Origin: Berghia stephanieae
Taxonomy: Eukaryota; Mollusca; Gastropoda; Nudibranchia; Aeolidiidae
Reading direction: 5' to 3'
NCBI GenBank assembly: GCA_034508935.3
Contig: CM067453.1
Span: 24,224,939 to 24,288,938, forward strand
DNA length: 64,000 nt
Below the pieces are notes generated by a model. That model made no database searches and had not been told where the DNA came from. It saw only the letters and a program-made list of their open reading frames with translations. The position numbers were made by a program, and so were the translations under genes. Below, piece after piece: positions 1 to 42,100 of this stretch (position 1 is its first letter; every line of letters starts with the position of its first letter).

Positions 1-590
1 TGCAGCGAAAATTGAACCCGGAAATATGCCGGAAGCTGACCATCGTTATGGACGCTGTCATTGAATCAAAATGAAAGCCAATGAAAGCAGACGCGGAGCT
101 CTTGATTTTCGCCATTTTTTGTCGTTCGCGAAACCACTATGGCCTCAACATCCGGGTCACCCGTTGCCCCAACAATGTTTCTGTCGTCTGCTATTTCAAT
201 CGAGGGAATCGGCGGAGAATTCGATATCGTACGAATTTTTTTGTTCGAGCTCTAAACGTCTCATGAAAATTGATGGAGGTAATTCATGTCACTCTCACAT
301 CAAAGAAGTGGATAATGATAGGAATAGGAGGATGGCAGACAAACCCTATCTCCTCATATTATTTGTTAATTTTTATTTGTTGTTGTCTACGACTGAATTC
401 TGGACTGGATACCATACCTCACGATCTTGGACTAGATAGATATCATCAACATTATGTTTAGGAATGCGATAGGCTATGTTGAAACTAGTTTTTTCGTTTG
501 TTTACATGTTATCGGTTATATTTAACTTACAAATGGAGGTGATAATAATTGATAAATAATTTCACTCTTTTGCTTATGAAGATCGTATTG
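1..590. other. Upstream region, no gene assigned
   Basis: I recognise no gene here. On the minus strand an ATG at 115 opens a frame that runs off the window edge without a stop (38 codons, beginning MAKIKSSASAF). ETS-like CCGGAA motifs lie near position 30. This could be the first exon of a divergent gene sharing the MCM6 promoter, but the protein matches nothing I know and the stretch is too short to call. Confidence 0.2.
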
Positions 591-596
591 AGTTTA

Positions 597-629
597 TTTG
601 GCGGGTTGTCACGTGACCAATTTGGCGCG
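597..629 (+). promoter_or_regulatory. MCM6 promoter cluster: two E2F sites, E-box, CCAAT box
   Basis: Four consensus sites are packed into 33 bp: TTTGGCGGG (597-605), CACGTG (610-615), CCAAT (617-621) and TTTGGCGCG (621-629). TTTSGCGS is the classic E2F motif, and MCM genes are established E2F targets induced at G1/S. The cluster lies about 190-220 bp upstream of the MCM6 ATG, the expected distance for a TATA-less cell-cycle promoter. The sites are seen directly; their use is inferred. Confidence 0.75.
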
Positions 630-814
630 TAAGCTGCTATTGTCTGCTGTTACGTTGCTTTATTTCTCTTAGGCCCTATATTGTTATAATTTACGATTGC
701 ATTGTTTTTGTTTTTATTGTGAAGACACCTAATAAGTGTTTACCTGTTGCTGGCCATCGAACTTAGTTGCCATCGTAATTTCGAAAGAATAAAATCAATT
801 TTTCAATCTTCACC

Positions 815-30709
<29,895 letters not shown>

Positions 30710-30992
30710 TTTTTGTGAAACAGAACTTTTTAAAAAAAGAAATAGACATCCTACCCATTAATTGTCGATTTCAACTTTTTAAATTTTCCATATAAGGAAA
30801 ATGGTTGATAAACTGTGATGAGATTATTTTTTTTTCACCTTTGAGGATTCCAATCAGTTATCAGAAATCATTCAATTTGTCCAATCCAGGAAAGAAATTC
30901 TGTTTTCCGAGAGTAAAGTTTATATATACACTTTGCATTTTATTCAGTAGTTTTGTAATACTTCACAAAGGGAGTGTTCGAGTTCACTTTTG

Positions 30993-30998
30993 AATAAA
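30993..30998 (+). terminator. MCM6 polyadenylation signal AATAAA
   Basis: First AATAAA after the stop codon, 284 bp downstream. It implies a short 3' UTR with cleavage near 31015. Confidence 0.6.
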
Positions 30999-31024
30999 GA
31001 ATCAAGGTTACTTTAGAGAACCTG

Positions 31025-32160
31025 GAAATTTCATAAATTGAGTTATGTGTAATGCAGTGGTGTAGACCACATCTTTCTGATCATTTACCACTTTAAATTT
31101 TCTTGCTATGTCTATTAGAACCACAGATGTATAAATAGAAAGTTAGGCCCATCCCGTTCTATTGCTTACCAAATCATGTCACTTCACTGCGCGTGTCCGC
31201 CATCGACAATAAGACCCTCACTTTCGGGAATTGGGAATTCCCCTATAGTCATTGTCGCTTAACGTATTTCTTTTGATTTGTGTTCGTATATTCCATGGTT
31301 TATTTATCCTTCGTGCAGTCCTTCATTTAATATCATTAATTTTAAAAATGTTCCAGCACCCTCTTTGGTAGTGGCTGTGCATCGCCACAAAGGAAATTTT
31401 TGCAGGGAAAAAATAGCGGCTGTCTCAAAATACCAATGACATGTGTCCAAGAAATTATACAGACAGGTGAAAAGATATTCCAGACAATCTTGCCCAGTCC
31501 AACAGCAGTGAACAGTCTACCGTCAAACCGCTTCGTGGACTTGCTGCACATGCAAACGATGGCACCAGTCAAGGCCCACACACCTTTTTAGCCTTTTTCC
31601 ATCACTAAAATACCTGTTCTTTGACCATGAAATGGGCATTTATGCTGGTCACATAACATTGATCAAGACCGTCGTTACTGTCTGTATCAAGATGCGACTG
31701 CTGAATGCAAACTGTTCCATTAAAGGAACATATTTACTGTTAGGCCAGACATGAAAGAGGATGAAATTAAATAAAAGAGGTCCAATAGACCTCACAACAC
31801 AAATGAACAAGAACCAAAGAAAGAGATAGAGAAAAAGGGAGAGAGAGAGATAAAGAGGAATTGAGAAAGAATGAAAGGGGGGGAGAGAGAGGGGACATAT
31901 TGTCTATTACAGCGCATCTGAACTAAGCGAGTGAGGGTCTTAGAGCTAATGGCATGCATCCCCAGTGTTTTATAATGTCGCCCAGCTGTTACTATTTATA
32001 AATCTATGATTAGAACCCAAGTTATGGATTTTTTTCTGAATAAAATTTGTTGCTATGGGAATCAATTTATCTTCGATTTTGGCTCAAATCGAAGCTTGCA
32101 TCTTCCCGGGTTTTCTCAGCCAGCCTCGCAAATTTGTCATATAAACAAATTGTGTTGTTG
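31025..32160 (+). repeat. Unnamed intergenic repeat (family E), split by a TIR element
   Basis: 31025-31122 plus 32018-32160 match, in complement, one continuous block at 42060-42295. Shared parts include GTAGACCACATCTTTCTGAT and GCTATGGG..GGCTCA. The uninterrupted copy shows that 31123-32008 is an insertion. Confidence 0.65.
31123..32008. mobile_element. Non-autonomous TIR element, 9-bp TSD
   Basis: The direct repeat ATTAGAACC flanks it (31114-31122, 32009-32017). The ends pair as (A)CAGATGTATAAATAG and CATAGATTTATAAATAG. Subterminal blocks GACCCTCACTTTCGG and AGTGAGGGTC also invert. No intact transposase is seen. Two short opposing frames near 31342-31591 match nothing I recognise. Duplications of 8-10 bp occur in hAT, P, Merlin and MULE elements. 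Confidence 0.6.
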
Positions 32161-33396
32161 ATTTTGGTGTCACGAATCAGAAATAGAAATATTGAGTTAA
32201 AATTAAGACAAAAAAGATGAATATTCATTGCCCTGCAAAATCCTTATGATATACACCAGTGTCTTGATTTTTGCTGATATGCGAGCTGTTATAGTTGGTA
32301 CCTGATGTCAGAATTTAAATGTAGGCATGGCAAAATCGTCGTGATCTGTCTTTTCTGCGTGGTAAAATAAAATGTATTATCGTCAATTTTGTTTTATGGT
32401 GAGAATCAGCCTTATCAACCTGGTAGTTATTCTTACTGATGTATCTCCAGTCAAGTTGATTTGGATTTGAAATAGTAAATTTGTACGACCGACCATTAGG
32501 AAATTCGTAATTTTTGGGAGATAAAAATTGTAGTCACTATAGTTGACTTTAAAAATCAGCGTGCTGACATTGGAGGCAACATTTTGTAATTCTAGTAATT
32601 TTTCATAACAGTTGGGAGGCCTGCATTTTCAAGTAAATGCACATTTATAAGAATAGTCTCATAGGGTATTGGTGATATGCATTTATGTAAAATACTTACA
32701 TCTGCCCACCCAATGATAAGCACTGACATACAAAAGTATGTGATCCTTAAATGTTTATGGTCTTGTTGACACAGTAGAATCCCGATATAACCAACACGCC
32801 TGACCAGAAAGACTAAGAGCAATGTTGACTTTATCTAATATCAACGGAATACACTTCTTAGGTAAAGAATAGAAAACGTGGGACGAACAAGAGGTGTTAT
32901 GACTAAACAGATGTGGAATTTGAGTGTTATGCAGATTCTACTGCTTTTTAAAATTTAAGTGAGAACAAATCACCCAAGAGCTGAATGAGTTCTACATTAA
33001 GTATTTTCAGCCGTATACATTCTCAAATGGCTTGATTTTTGCTGAGGTGAGGTTGTCAAAAGTGTTATTACCTGATGTACATTTCAGAATGTAAATGAAG
33101 GACATATAATAAATTCATTGTGATGATCTATCTTCGTCTCCACTGTAAAATGTAGTGCATAGTTGCTGTTAATTCTTGTACAAAGGAATGTGTAATGTTG
33201 AAAGCAAGTAATACATTTTTATTGTACTTTTCCTATATTATCATAATAAGCCACGCCACCACATTGTGTTCATCTTGTAAAATATTGCATACAGGTTATC
33301 ATTCATAATAAATACATTTTCACTGACATCTTGTTTAGGTTTTTTTTTTTTTTTTATTTATGCATCTGGATGGATTCTGGCAGATTTGGTGGACTG
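32161..33396. other. Intergenic stretch without recognised genes
   Basis: AT-rich and non-coding. A diverged pair of segments (CTTGATTTTTGCTGA at 32263 and 33037, each followed by ACCTGATGT) suggests an old internal duplication. The block AAATTGTAGTCACTATAGTT near 32526 recurs at 48648. Confidence 0.5.
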
Positions 33397-33397
33397 T

Positions 33398-33877
33398 GTG
33401 GGGTTCCCAACCTCCCATAGAGGGCTTCTATTCCCCTGTTTATGTTTTCCAATTGTTTTGTCTTTGTCTTGGAATGAGACTTAGTTTTATCCTGACCCCG
33501 GCCGGAGTCCTTGCCTGGGAGGTAATGTCGAATGTATCGTCTCTCTGTTATGTACTGTTATTTTTTATTTTAACATATGATTTGTAAACATTTGAGTATA
33601 TTCCTCTTAGACTTAGTGGTGGTAGGATACACTCAAATGTTTACAAATCATATATACAGTTGTAAACGAAACAATACAGTGTAGATTAGAGAGATGATTT
33701 ACAAGACAAAAATTATCATCTCCCAAAACTCTATACATTTGACCTTTTCCCTCCAGCTAGGGTATCCGGCCAGGGCCTGGTCAAAACCAAGTAATCTCTT
33801 CCAAGACAGTCAGAAAGCAGGTTGGGAAAACAAAGTGCCTCCCTGCCCACTATGGGAGGTCAGGAACCCCACCCAGG
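33398..33877. mobile_element. Inverted pair of truncated family-A copies
   Basis: A plus-strand piece (33398-33614, 5' part with a deletion) meets a minus-strand piece (33626-33877) that ends CCCACCCAG. They face each other around CACTCAAATG, giving a large imperfect palindrome. This and the next entry are the only family-A copies outside the genes. Confidence 0.75.
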
Positions 33878-33994
33878 TATTACACCTCGCGAGTAAGACT
33901 GGGGGGGAATGGTTCAAATAGGCAACGTGTAGAGTGTAGATTTCGAGAGACAAATATAACAGATGACCCTTTCCCTCTCCAACAAGGGGAAATA

Positions 33995-36798
33995 CAGTGG
34001 AGTCAATTTATAACGAGTCCTGGAATAACGAGAAGTCTGTTGTAACGGCATCTTTCTAAAACCCCGTTTTTTTTTTTCTTCTTTATCTTTGTAAAAAAAA
34101 GTATCGCTATAACGCAATCGGACAAATACGCGAGTCGGTTATAACGGAATAGTGCTGCTGACTGCTGCTGTTGTGTACAACGCAAAAGCGAATAAAACCT
34201 GGTCGGTTACGAAATGACATAATGCGTCGATGGTGTGTATAGCGAATGGGATATCCTCAGTGTGCAAACAAACAATGAAGACTGCGTGGAATGAGTTAGG
34301 AGGGGAGGGGTAGAGAGATAAGGTAGGCGCATCGCATGAAACACGCAGCAGTGTTTGCTGTTGGGCATCGTTTACAAGAGCCTGATGTTAGGCAAGATGA
34401 CTAGATGTAATCACTTACACCAGTACAATGGCTCTCACTTCTTTGATTACGATGGGGGATGAGTTGTAGGCGGGGGGGGGGGGGAGGGTGTAACCTTACA
34501 ATGGACCGAAAGAATGCGAGTGGAGGGCATGAGATGTGCAAGCGAGCGGAACGAACTCACGACATAATGGGATGGGGGCGACATGGTGGTGTTATAAGAT
34601 GCCTTGGGTAGGGGAGAACACAGCTTGTGAGTCCCTTTCTTTCTTATTGCCAATGCCGAGCAGTCAACATCGCTAGCGCTAGTCAGTTTTAATTTTACAA
34701 GTACCAGTCAAGACATATCCTTGTTCAATACACCTTTATAATGGCCTCTAACTCTAAATCATTTATCAAGAAACGTAAATGTTTCACTCTTGAGACCAAA
34801 GCTATGTTGATTGAAGAGGTCGATAAAAAGATCTGAACAAAAGCAGAAATTTGTCGGTCGCATGACATCGCTCAAGTACCTTACACACCATCTTGAAAGA
34901 TAGAAAACCATCATGGCGGCGTATACCAGTGGACGATTCCAGCAGGAAAGGAAGAAAATAAGAAAGCCCGATTTTGAAGACGTTGATCGCAGTTTGTTGT
35001 TATGGTTCAACCAGGCTAGGAGCCTCAATGTCCCGATTTCAGGCCCCATCTTAATGGAAAAAGGCAATGAACTAGCAAAAACCCTAGGACACCAGAACTT
35101 TGACATGAGCATTGGTTGGTTGAATCGCTTCAAGGCCAGACACGCCATTTCAATGAAAGTTGTTCGCGGCGAATCAGCTTCAGTGTCGACCGAAACTATT
35201 GACAGTTGGAGGAAAGGTCAGCTGCAAGAAATCCTGAGGAAATACCAGCCCGGTGAAATCTTCAAGATTCCAAAGGAGAGAATCACACTGTTAATCGCTG
35301 CCAAAATGAATGGGACAGAGAAGTTGCCACTCCTCACAATAGGGAGGTTCGAGAAGCTGCGGTGTTTCAAAAATATTATAGCTCTTCCAACAGAGTACAA
35401 ATTCAACAGAAAGGCGTGGATGACAAGTACGATCTTCGAGCAATGGGTGCGGAAGCTAGATAGAAAGTTTGTTCTGCAAGGAAGAAGCGTCGCACTCATT
35501 GTGGATAACTGCTCTGCGCACCCACATAATATGACTGATTTGAAGGCCATCCAACTGTTTTTCCTGCCGCCAAACACAACAAGTGTACTACAACCCTGTG
35601 ACCAGGGATTATCCAATCGTTTAAAATACTCTACAGAAAGAGGGTACTAAAACGACTTATTGCCACCATGGACAAGGATGGGAGCGCCGATAGCTACTTA
35701 AAAATGAGTGTGTTGGATGCAATGTACACCTCTGCTTCTGCATGGAACGATGTCAAGATGGAGACCATTGCAAAATGCTTTCGCCACGCTGGATTCAAAA
35801 TCACCCCAACTACTCTTGTCTCCAACTCCAACCGTTGATTTGGACAATGATCTGTCAGTATCAGAAGCCGCGCACGATATTGTACCCATCAACGATCGCA
35901 CCGATATCGACAACCTTTTTGACAGACTGAGAGACATAATGCCTCTGTCAGTGGATGAGAGTTTTACTCCAATAGAGGAGTTGTCAACTTCTGACATAGC
36001 ACAATGTGTAACTGAGAGAGTTCAGAAATAATAGAAGAGGAAGACACAACAGAAGTCGCCATCATTCCGTCAAAAGCAGCACTGCAGGCATTTGAAGTGG
36101 TTCGCCAGTTTTGCATGCAGCAAGAAAACGGCATGTCAGTGCTATGGGAGCATCAACGTCCTAGACAATTTCATCAATGACGTTGCCACCAGTACAAAGA
36201 AACAGTCAACAATTGACTCTTTTTTCAAACCAAAATCCATGATATAAGAACAAGTGTTTTTTTTATATGATAACCTACATTACCCATGCTATGTATCATG
36301 AATTTGCCTAAGATCTCGAGATTTGAATGAGTGGACGAATGTGGTGACTTAATGTAATTCATTTGCAATGTTAGAATTAGATTGCGATTGTTAATATTTT
36401 TAAAATTCATGTTATTTTTTTTAATTGTCTGTCTGGAGTGTTGGGTGTGTGTTTGAATTCGTATTTTGTTAGATGGGATAAATAAAACTGGAACAATCCC
36501 CTCCCATAACGTACCAAAAAAAACATACCCCCCCCCCCCCCCCCCCACCACCCCAAAAAAACACACAAAAAAAAAAAAACATTCTTAATTGATCAACTAT
36601 ACTTAATGCCCAACGGTCATGTTCAACGATATCACTATCAGGGGAGATAATACAAAGAATAATTATAACCCAATACCCAGAGTAGGCCCGCGTAATTATT
36701 TCCCTTGAGTTTATTACATGATCTCTTATAACGAGAATCCTGCTATAACAGATTTTTCACACCAGTCCCATACATCTCGTTACAACAGGATTCCACTG
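33995..36798 (+). mobile_element. pogo/Tigger-type DNA transposon, 2.8 kb, dead
   Basis: Termini CAGTGGAGTC and GATTCCACTG sit within TA target sites (33993-33994, 36799-36800). The ATAACG motif recurs near both ends and may be the transposase binding site. It carries one transposase relic. Poly-C and poly-A runs lie near 36525-36572, inside the 3' part. Confidence 0.88.
34741..36247 (+). pseudogene. Broken pogo transposase (CENP-B-like HTH, DDE_1)
   Basis: Starts MASNSKSFIKKRK, an N-terminal psq/CENP-B helix-turn-helix, which is interrupted by an in-frame TGA (34834) and a frameshift before MAAYTSGRF (34913). The main frame then covers the second CENP-B HTH (LLLWFNQARS, MSIGWLNRFKARH) and part of the DDE_1 core (RITLLIAAKMNG, VALIVDNCSAHPH, LQPCDQG). 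The segment that should hold the first catalytic Asp (usually NADETG) is absent between GEIF and KIPKERI. After CDQG one G is missing and the homology continues in another frame (LKRLIATMDKDGSADSYL). It ends in the familiar TIDSFFKPKSMI. Confidence 0.85.
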
Positions 36799-36942
36799 TA
36801 GAACAAAACCAAGTTAATTTCTCATTCCAAGTCGAAAAGAGAGAGCAAGTTGGAAAAAAAAATATAGGGGGATAGAAAGCACAGTAAGTGACCTCCATGC
36901 ACACTACCCGAGATCAGGAACCCCACCAAAAAGCCACAAAGG

Positions 36943-37103
36943 ACTATTTTTTTACGCCCGTTTGCAAAGGCGCCATTAGATTAGATCCTGTTGCCTTGGC
37001 ATTCCATGAAATCATGGGTTAATCTTGCCCAAGGAAAAGAACAAAAGTGCCCCGAATCTGAAGTGGGGCTCAAACCCAGGACCTTCCGGATCACAGTGCA
37101 ATG
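36943..37103 (-). mobile_element. tRNA-headed SINE (family F)
   Basis: The complement has a head with B box (GGTTTGAGCCCCACTTC), then GGGGCACTTTTGTTC and GGGCAAGATTAACCC. It abuts a family-B copy head to head. One copy seen. Confidence 0.4.
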
Positions 37104-37400
37104 CGGCAATGTGGTGTAGTGGTATGACACTCGCTTTCAGATTGGAAAGTCCTGGGTCCAAACCTCACTCGGCTCATAGTTGAGTCCTTGGAAAAGGCTC
37201 TTTACTCACATTCTCTCACCATGCTTGGGTGTAAAACGAGTACCTGGCTGTTAACAGCGTTGTCTGACCGGAGAAAAAAATCTAAGTTCGCCTAACATGC
37301 GTCATGGCCCGTCCAACATGTTAAGTGTTGCTTTTGTCCAGGGACCTCGTGAAGCGCATTGAGCACACTTAGTGGATATTGCGCTATATCAACGCCTTCT
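37104..37400 (+). mobile_element. Family-B SINE, full length
   Basis: Head AATGTGGTGTAGTGGTATGA (A-box region) and GGTCCAAACC in place of the B box. The full body runs to TGGATATTGCGCTATA. A clear example of the tRNA-derived structure. Confidence 0.78.
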
Positions 37401-37587
37401 GCCACATTATCCCCCACAATTAATATATGGAAATAATAGATAGGACCAATGTTCACCAGTCTTCTACTTCTATGTGAAAATCCACTCCACACACCAAAGA
37501 ATAAGACAGCTAAACTGCACGTTCATTCCATTGACAACGCAAACAAATAATGAAATAATATAAATTTGAAATTATCTTTATTTCAAT

Positions 37588-37650
37588 AAATGGTTGCAAA
37601 GTGCTTTGAGCACATTTGGTGGACATTGTGCAACATAAACGCTCAAGGTT
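37588..37650 (+). mobile_element. Family-B SINE tail fragment
   Basis: GCAAAGTGCTTTGAGCACA to AACGCTCAAGG only. Confidence 0.5.
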
Positions 37651-38364
37651 TATTTTTGTTTTAATTATCATATATTTATAGATAGAATGCGCTTGGCCAA
37701 GGAGTTCACAACATTGCCATCCGGAAGTATAACGGACCAACAACAAACCCTGTGTAACCATGAACTTTTATAGTCTGGTTAATGCAGTTTAGTGAGAACA
37801 ACTCACAAACGCGGATGGCAAAAACAATAACAAAGGCCAGAGTGACGTCATCTGCATACTATCTATACCCTAATACTCAAAAGCATTTCTCTATTGTTTT
37901 GAAGTATACATAAATCATCAGTGGATATCTCGCCAAAGACTGAATAGCCCTTGTACATGTCTGAATTATACGCAGTATGTGTTAGAAAGACATTGAATGC
38001 GAACAAGAAGAGTTGGGGTACAATATGTGTTGTTGAACAATCATAACAGTTTAATGAGAATAATCTACGAGTATAAGAGGTGGGTGTTTCAAGCCCTTCT
38101 TCAGCTGAGGGCAAAGAAGGGTTTGGGCTTAAAATCATGACTTCTTTTTTTTATTATTTTGTTGTATTCAATACAATTCACAATATAGTGATTCAGACCG
38201 TCATTACTTTAACATGTGGACTAATTTATTTTCATACTTCATCTTTTAAATTTAAAATTATGATACTTGACTTAAGATTTAATTATTTTGAAGCTCTGTT
38301 CTTTCAGTTTATAGACAATTATTTTACTGAAAGTAACGATGATCATTTTAAAAGTTAATAAATA
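37651..38364. other. Intergenic stretch, nothing recognised
   Basis: AT-rich, without a convincing coding frame, structural RNA or terminal repeats. Confidence 0.4.
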
Positions 38365-38545
38365 AAAAATAAAATTCCCTTTATTCATCCCATAAGGGAA
38401 ATTTTTCTTTAGGGTCTATTCCAAGGGAAGACGAATAACCCAGGCATGCGCCGCATTTTGAGCTCGGACGAGGCGGGTTGCTCAAGGCCACACAGCGTAG
38501 CGACGGGGATCGAACTCGGTACTGTACGGGTACCAAACGCTGCCC
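38365..38545 (-). mobile_element. Family-C SINE (tRNA-derived), head truncated
   Basis: Complement: GGTACCGAGTTCGATCCC (B box) to the tail AAGGGAATTTTATTTTT. Shares TTCCCTTTATTCATCCC and TCCAAGGGAAGAC with the copies at 58797 and 60597. Confidence 0.65.
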
Positions 38546-39169
38546 CTGTAGTAGTGGTAGTAATAGGAGTAATAATAATAAATGAGATAATGACAAAGCT
38601 TATTTACTTATTTAAAAGTAATGACACGGAGAGGTCGATATATAGAACACTAAAAACAAAAATAGTACATAACAGATGATTTTCAAGGAAAAAAATGACT
38701 ACCAGATAAAGGGGATAGAATAGATAGCAATCGTGACTTCTAAGCCCACCTTAGGATCAAACATAACCAAAGACACATCCTCCGCAATCAAAAAGGCTTG
38801 GGGCTCAACGAAATCCTAATGACAACCCCACAGATTTTGTCGTGTTCAAGTTACAGTTGCATTGTACATATGGAATCAAAACTATGAACAGTACAATTGA
38901 AGAGTGGTTTTCCAAAACTCAGAACTCCATTTTGAGATATTGAGGATTACTTCCCCTAAAATTTCTCATTCGTCTATTATTTTATCATATTTAAACTTCA
39001 AATTCACACAAATCTAGGAAATTCCTGTGCCAGTTGATGCATAAAATAAAATTTACGTTTCAATTTATCTAATAGGGATGGAGAATCTCTAAAAGTAGAA
39101 AAACCGACTTAACGAGTTTTGGAAAACCAGCCTTCAATTGCAATACCAAGATTATCAGCATCACATGAA
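38546..39169. other. NOG1 3' flank
   Basis: Holds the NOG1 3' UTR (minus strand, below 39170). I could not find a clear AATAAA on the minus strand close to the stop, so the cleavage site is not placed. No other feature seen. Confidence 0.35.
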
Positions 39170-42100
39170 TTATCTCCTCTGTGTCTTTCCAATACCCCTC
39201 TTGCCAGAGAAAAGATGTTTGGGTTTCATGTTGAGGATGGTTCTGTCTCCCTCTCCCTTTCTGGCTTGGTGAGCCATTGGCTTCTGGGCCTTTCTCGCTA
39301 TCTTCTTTACCTTCTTGATCTCCTGAAGACACGAAATAAAATGAAAGGAATGGGTATTAAGTTAAGTGCAATGAAATAGAAGGATGGAAACTGTTTGTCT
39401 GCGGCCTATACCCTGACCCAGGGTGAAAAAGTCAATGATGATGATGATGAATGAAACGGATGCCACTTGGAAAGGTTTAAACAAAAAAGAAAACACATCC
39501 ACACACACAAATTTTGACTTAAGGACATGAAGAATGAAAAGGTAAAAAGGTCTATAAATAAATAATTTACAAAGTTTTAATTCCACACACAAAGTAAGTT
39601 ATTTTAAAAGAGGCACTTCTATACATGATGCGGGGACCAGTATCAATCTTTTAAAGCAGGACACCCCCTCTGGCCACCTCTCTCCATTCAGCAACTGTTG
39701 AGTAGCTGGATAAGTTCTTGTAATAGATGGAAGACCTACCAAAAAGGCAGCAACCAATTGCTACTGATTTAACTCACTCAACCCTAACACCGATTTTACC
39801 CCATGCCTATTTATTACATTATTCTGAGACAAATTATAGGCGTATTACCAAAGCTAATGTTTTTAGTTTTTACATGTTAGTGGTAGCAGTTGAATAAAAC
39901 TATCTATGTACATGCTCATTTTAATACATTTTTTCCAATTTTGAAAAGTAGCAAAAATCTCTAGGATTGAGTGAGTTTATGCTACAGAAAATGGGATATA
40001 AACTCTCACTCAATGGGTTTTGGGTTGGTCCCAGAGGAGCATGGACATGAGGCCTAACACTAGGTACGGAAAACCCAAATTTAGATTATATAATTGTTGT
40101 CTTTAAGTTGCATTCAATAGGTAGAACTTTTTTTCCTGATTAAAATGGTATAAAAATTATTAAAATTGGTTAAAAATTTAAAAAGATATGTTATTTCGAA
40201 ATTTGTAGAAAATCGCCCAAATTTGGGCTGCTTTGAAAGCAACCTTTTGTCCGTTTTCAAAATGCCGTATTTTCATAAATATTCAAGCCAGACCTCTGTA
40301 ACTTTCTAACAATACACATCTTTTTATAAACAATATGTGTATTTTTTTCCTGAGCTCAACTCTAAGTAAAAAAGAAATAATTTGCCCCCAAAGTAGCTGA
40401 CAAAGCCAAGATGTCAATTTCAACACGAAGTTTCGAAATATCAGCGATTGTGCCCCTTGCCTGAGCCGGCGTATGAGTGAAGTGAATACGGCAAATGTGT
40501 AGTTGTAGTTTCGTTTTCAGTTGGCTGGTGACCGCAAAGCTATAAATCTTGCTTTCATATACATCATTTTAAAGCTGAGATTTTAAACTTTCTTTTGATA
40601 CAAGAATCGTCCAAATTTTCAAATTTTTCTTAATTTTTTTATCAAATTAAAGTTTTTAACTTGAAACTTCAAACTTTGAAAAAGATCATAAAAATGCGAA
40701 TCTGGTATCGAATGAAAGCTTGTTCAATTTTCTTTCTGATGCAGCCATTGGCGTTACTATTAATAGCGCTGACGCGAACAGCCGAGCGGAGAGAAAAGAT
40801 GACCGTCAGTTACGGTGTTCGAGTAGCGGAGCGCCGGTTCAAAAATCGGAGTTTAACCCTCTTCTTCAACTCAAAGCCATAAAATAACGGCAAATCCTAT
40901 GAAAAAAGCATAAACATTTTTTAAAAGATGAAGATTTGAGATTTAATCTGATACCAAACACGTTTTATTTGACGGACTGAAAATGAGAAAAAGAGAGTGA
41001 CGATTTGAGTTGAAATTCTCGGTTTGCCAATAAAGCCATGACTCGATAAGAGGGTTTGCCGTACCTACTAACACCACAACCAGAATGAATGAATAAATGA
41101 ATGTATGAAATTAAGAATGAATGAATGTATGAACAGAAAAGTGAATAAATGTATAGAAGAATGAATATATGAAATGATGAATGAATAAATGATTGTTTTT
41201 ATTTTTAGCGGTTCTACGGCGCTTGCAACACATCAAGGTGATATCAGCGCCAGTAAAAAGGAAGAAAATGGGATAGTAAAAAGTTCTAGAATTACAATTA
41301 AAGCACCCAAGAAAAGGTAAGACAAAGGGGAATTGGTTCAAATAGAAAACCAATGTAGATTCAGAGCACACTATCAAAGTACTTAGTTTGAGATCACCTA
41401 AAAGTCTCATCTAGACACAAGCACAGCCCCCCACTAAGAGGAATACACTCAAATGTTTACATATCATAATATGTGTAAAAGGAAAAATAACATAGTGCAC
41501 AACAGAGAGATGATTTACAAGGAAAACAATATCATCTCCAAAAACTATACATTTGACTGTTTCCCTACCAGCCAGAGTATCTTGAATAATGAATGGATGC
41601 ATGAAATGAAAAATGAATGAATGTATGCATAGAAGAACGAAATTATGTATGTATGGAACTGATGAATAAATCAACAATCAATTGAATAATGAATGAATGC
41701 ATGAAATGAAGAATGAATGTATGTATGAATTAATGAATAAATCAGCGATTGAATGAATGAATAAAAGAAAAACAATACTGACCGTTTCATCCCTCATTCC
41801 AGACTTATCTCTCGGAGTCCTTGACAGAGATCGACCCTCTGATTCGGATCTGGCTCTCTTGAGGGGCCGACGGCTTGAGGATCTGCTCGTTGCTCTCACA
41901 TAGTGGCTCTGCAGATATTCAAGGGAAGAAGAGATTATGCCTTGTTGGGATTTCTCTAATTATGTTAGCTAAGATCAGAATTGAATATTCAAAGGGTATT
42001 TTACAGGATATGAAAAAGTTGTAATCAGTAATAAAGTATTTATCAGACTTGCCATAGTGAGTAAACAAAATATGTGAGGCTGCCTGAGAAAACCCAGGAA

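Larger units (their letters stand above)
33911..36932 (-). mobile_element. Family-A copy split by a pogo transposon
   Basis: Minus-strand family-A sequence at 33911-33992 (internally shortened) and 36801-36932. The continuation is exact across the TA duplication: TTTCCCTC..GGGGAAATA, then TAGAACAAAACCAAGTTA. Confidence 0.65.

Noticed and set aside
30805-30993. 62-codon frame after the MCM6 stop
   Set aside because: Lies in the 3' UTR, T-rich, no homology; chance frame.
34759-35616. Minus-strand frames across the pogo region
   Set aside because: Antisense shadows of the transposase relic.
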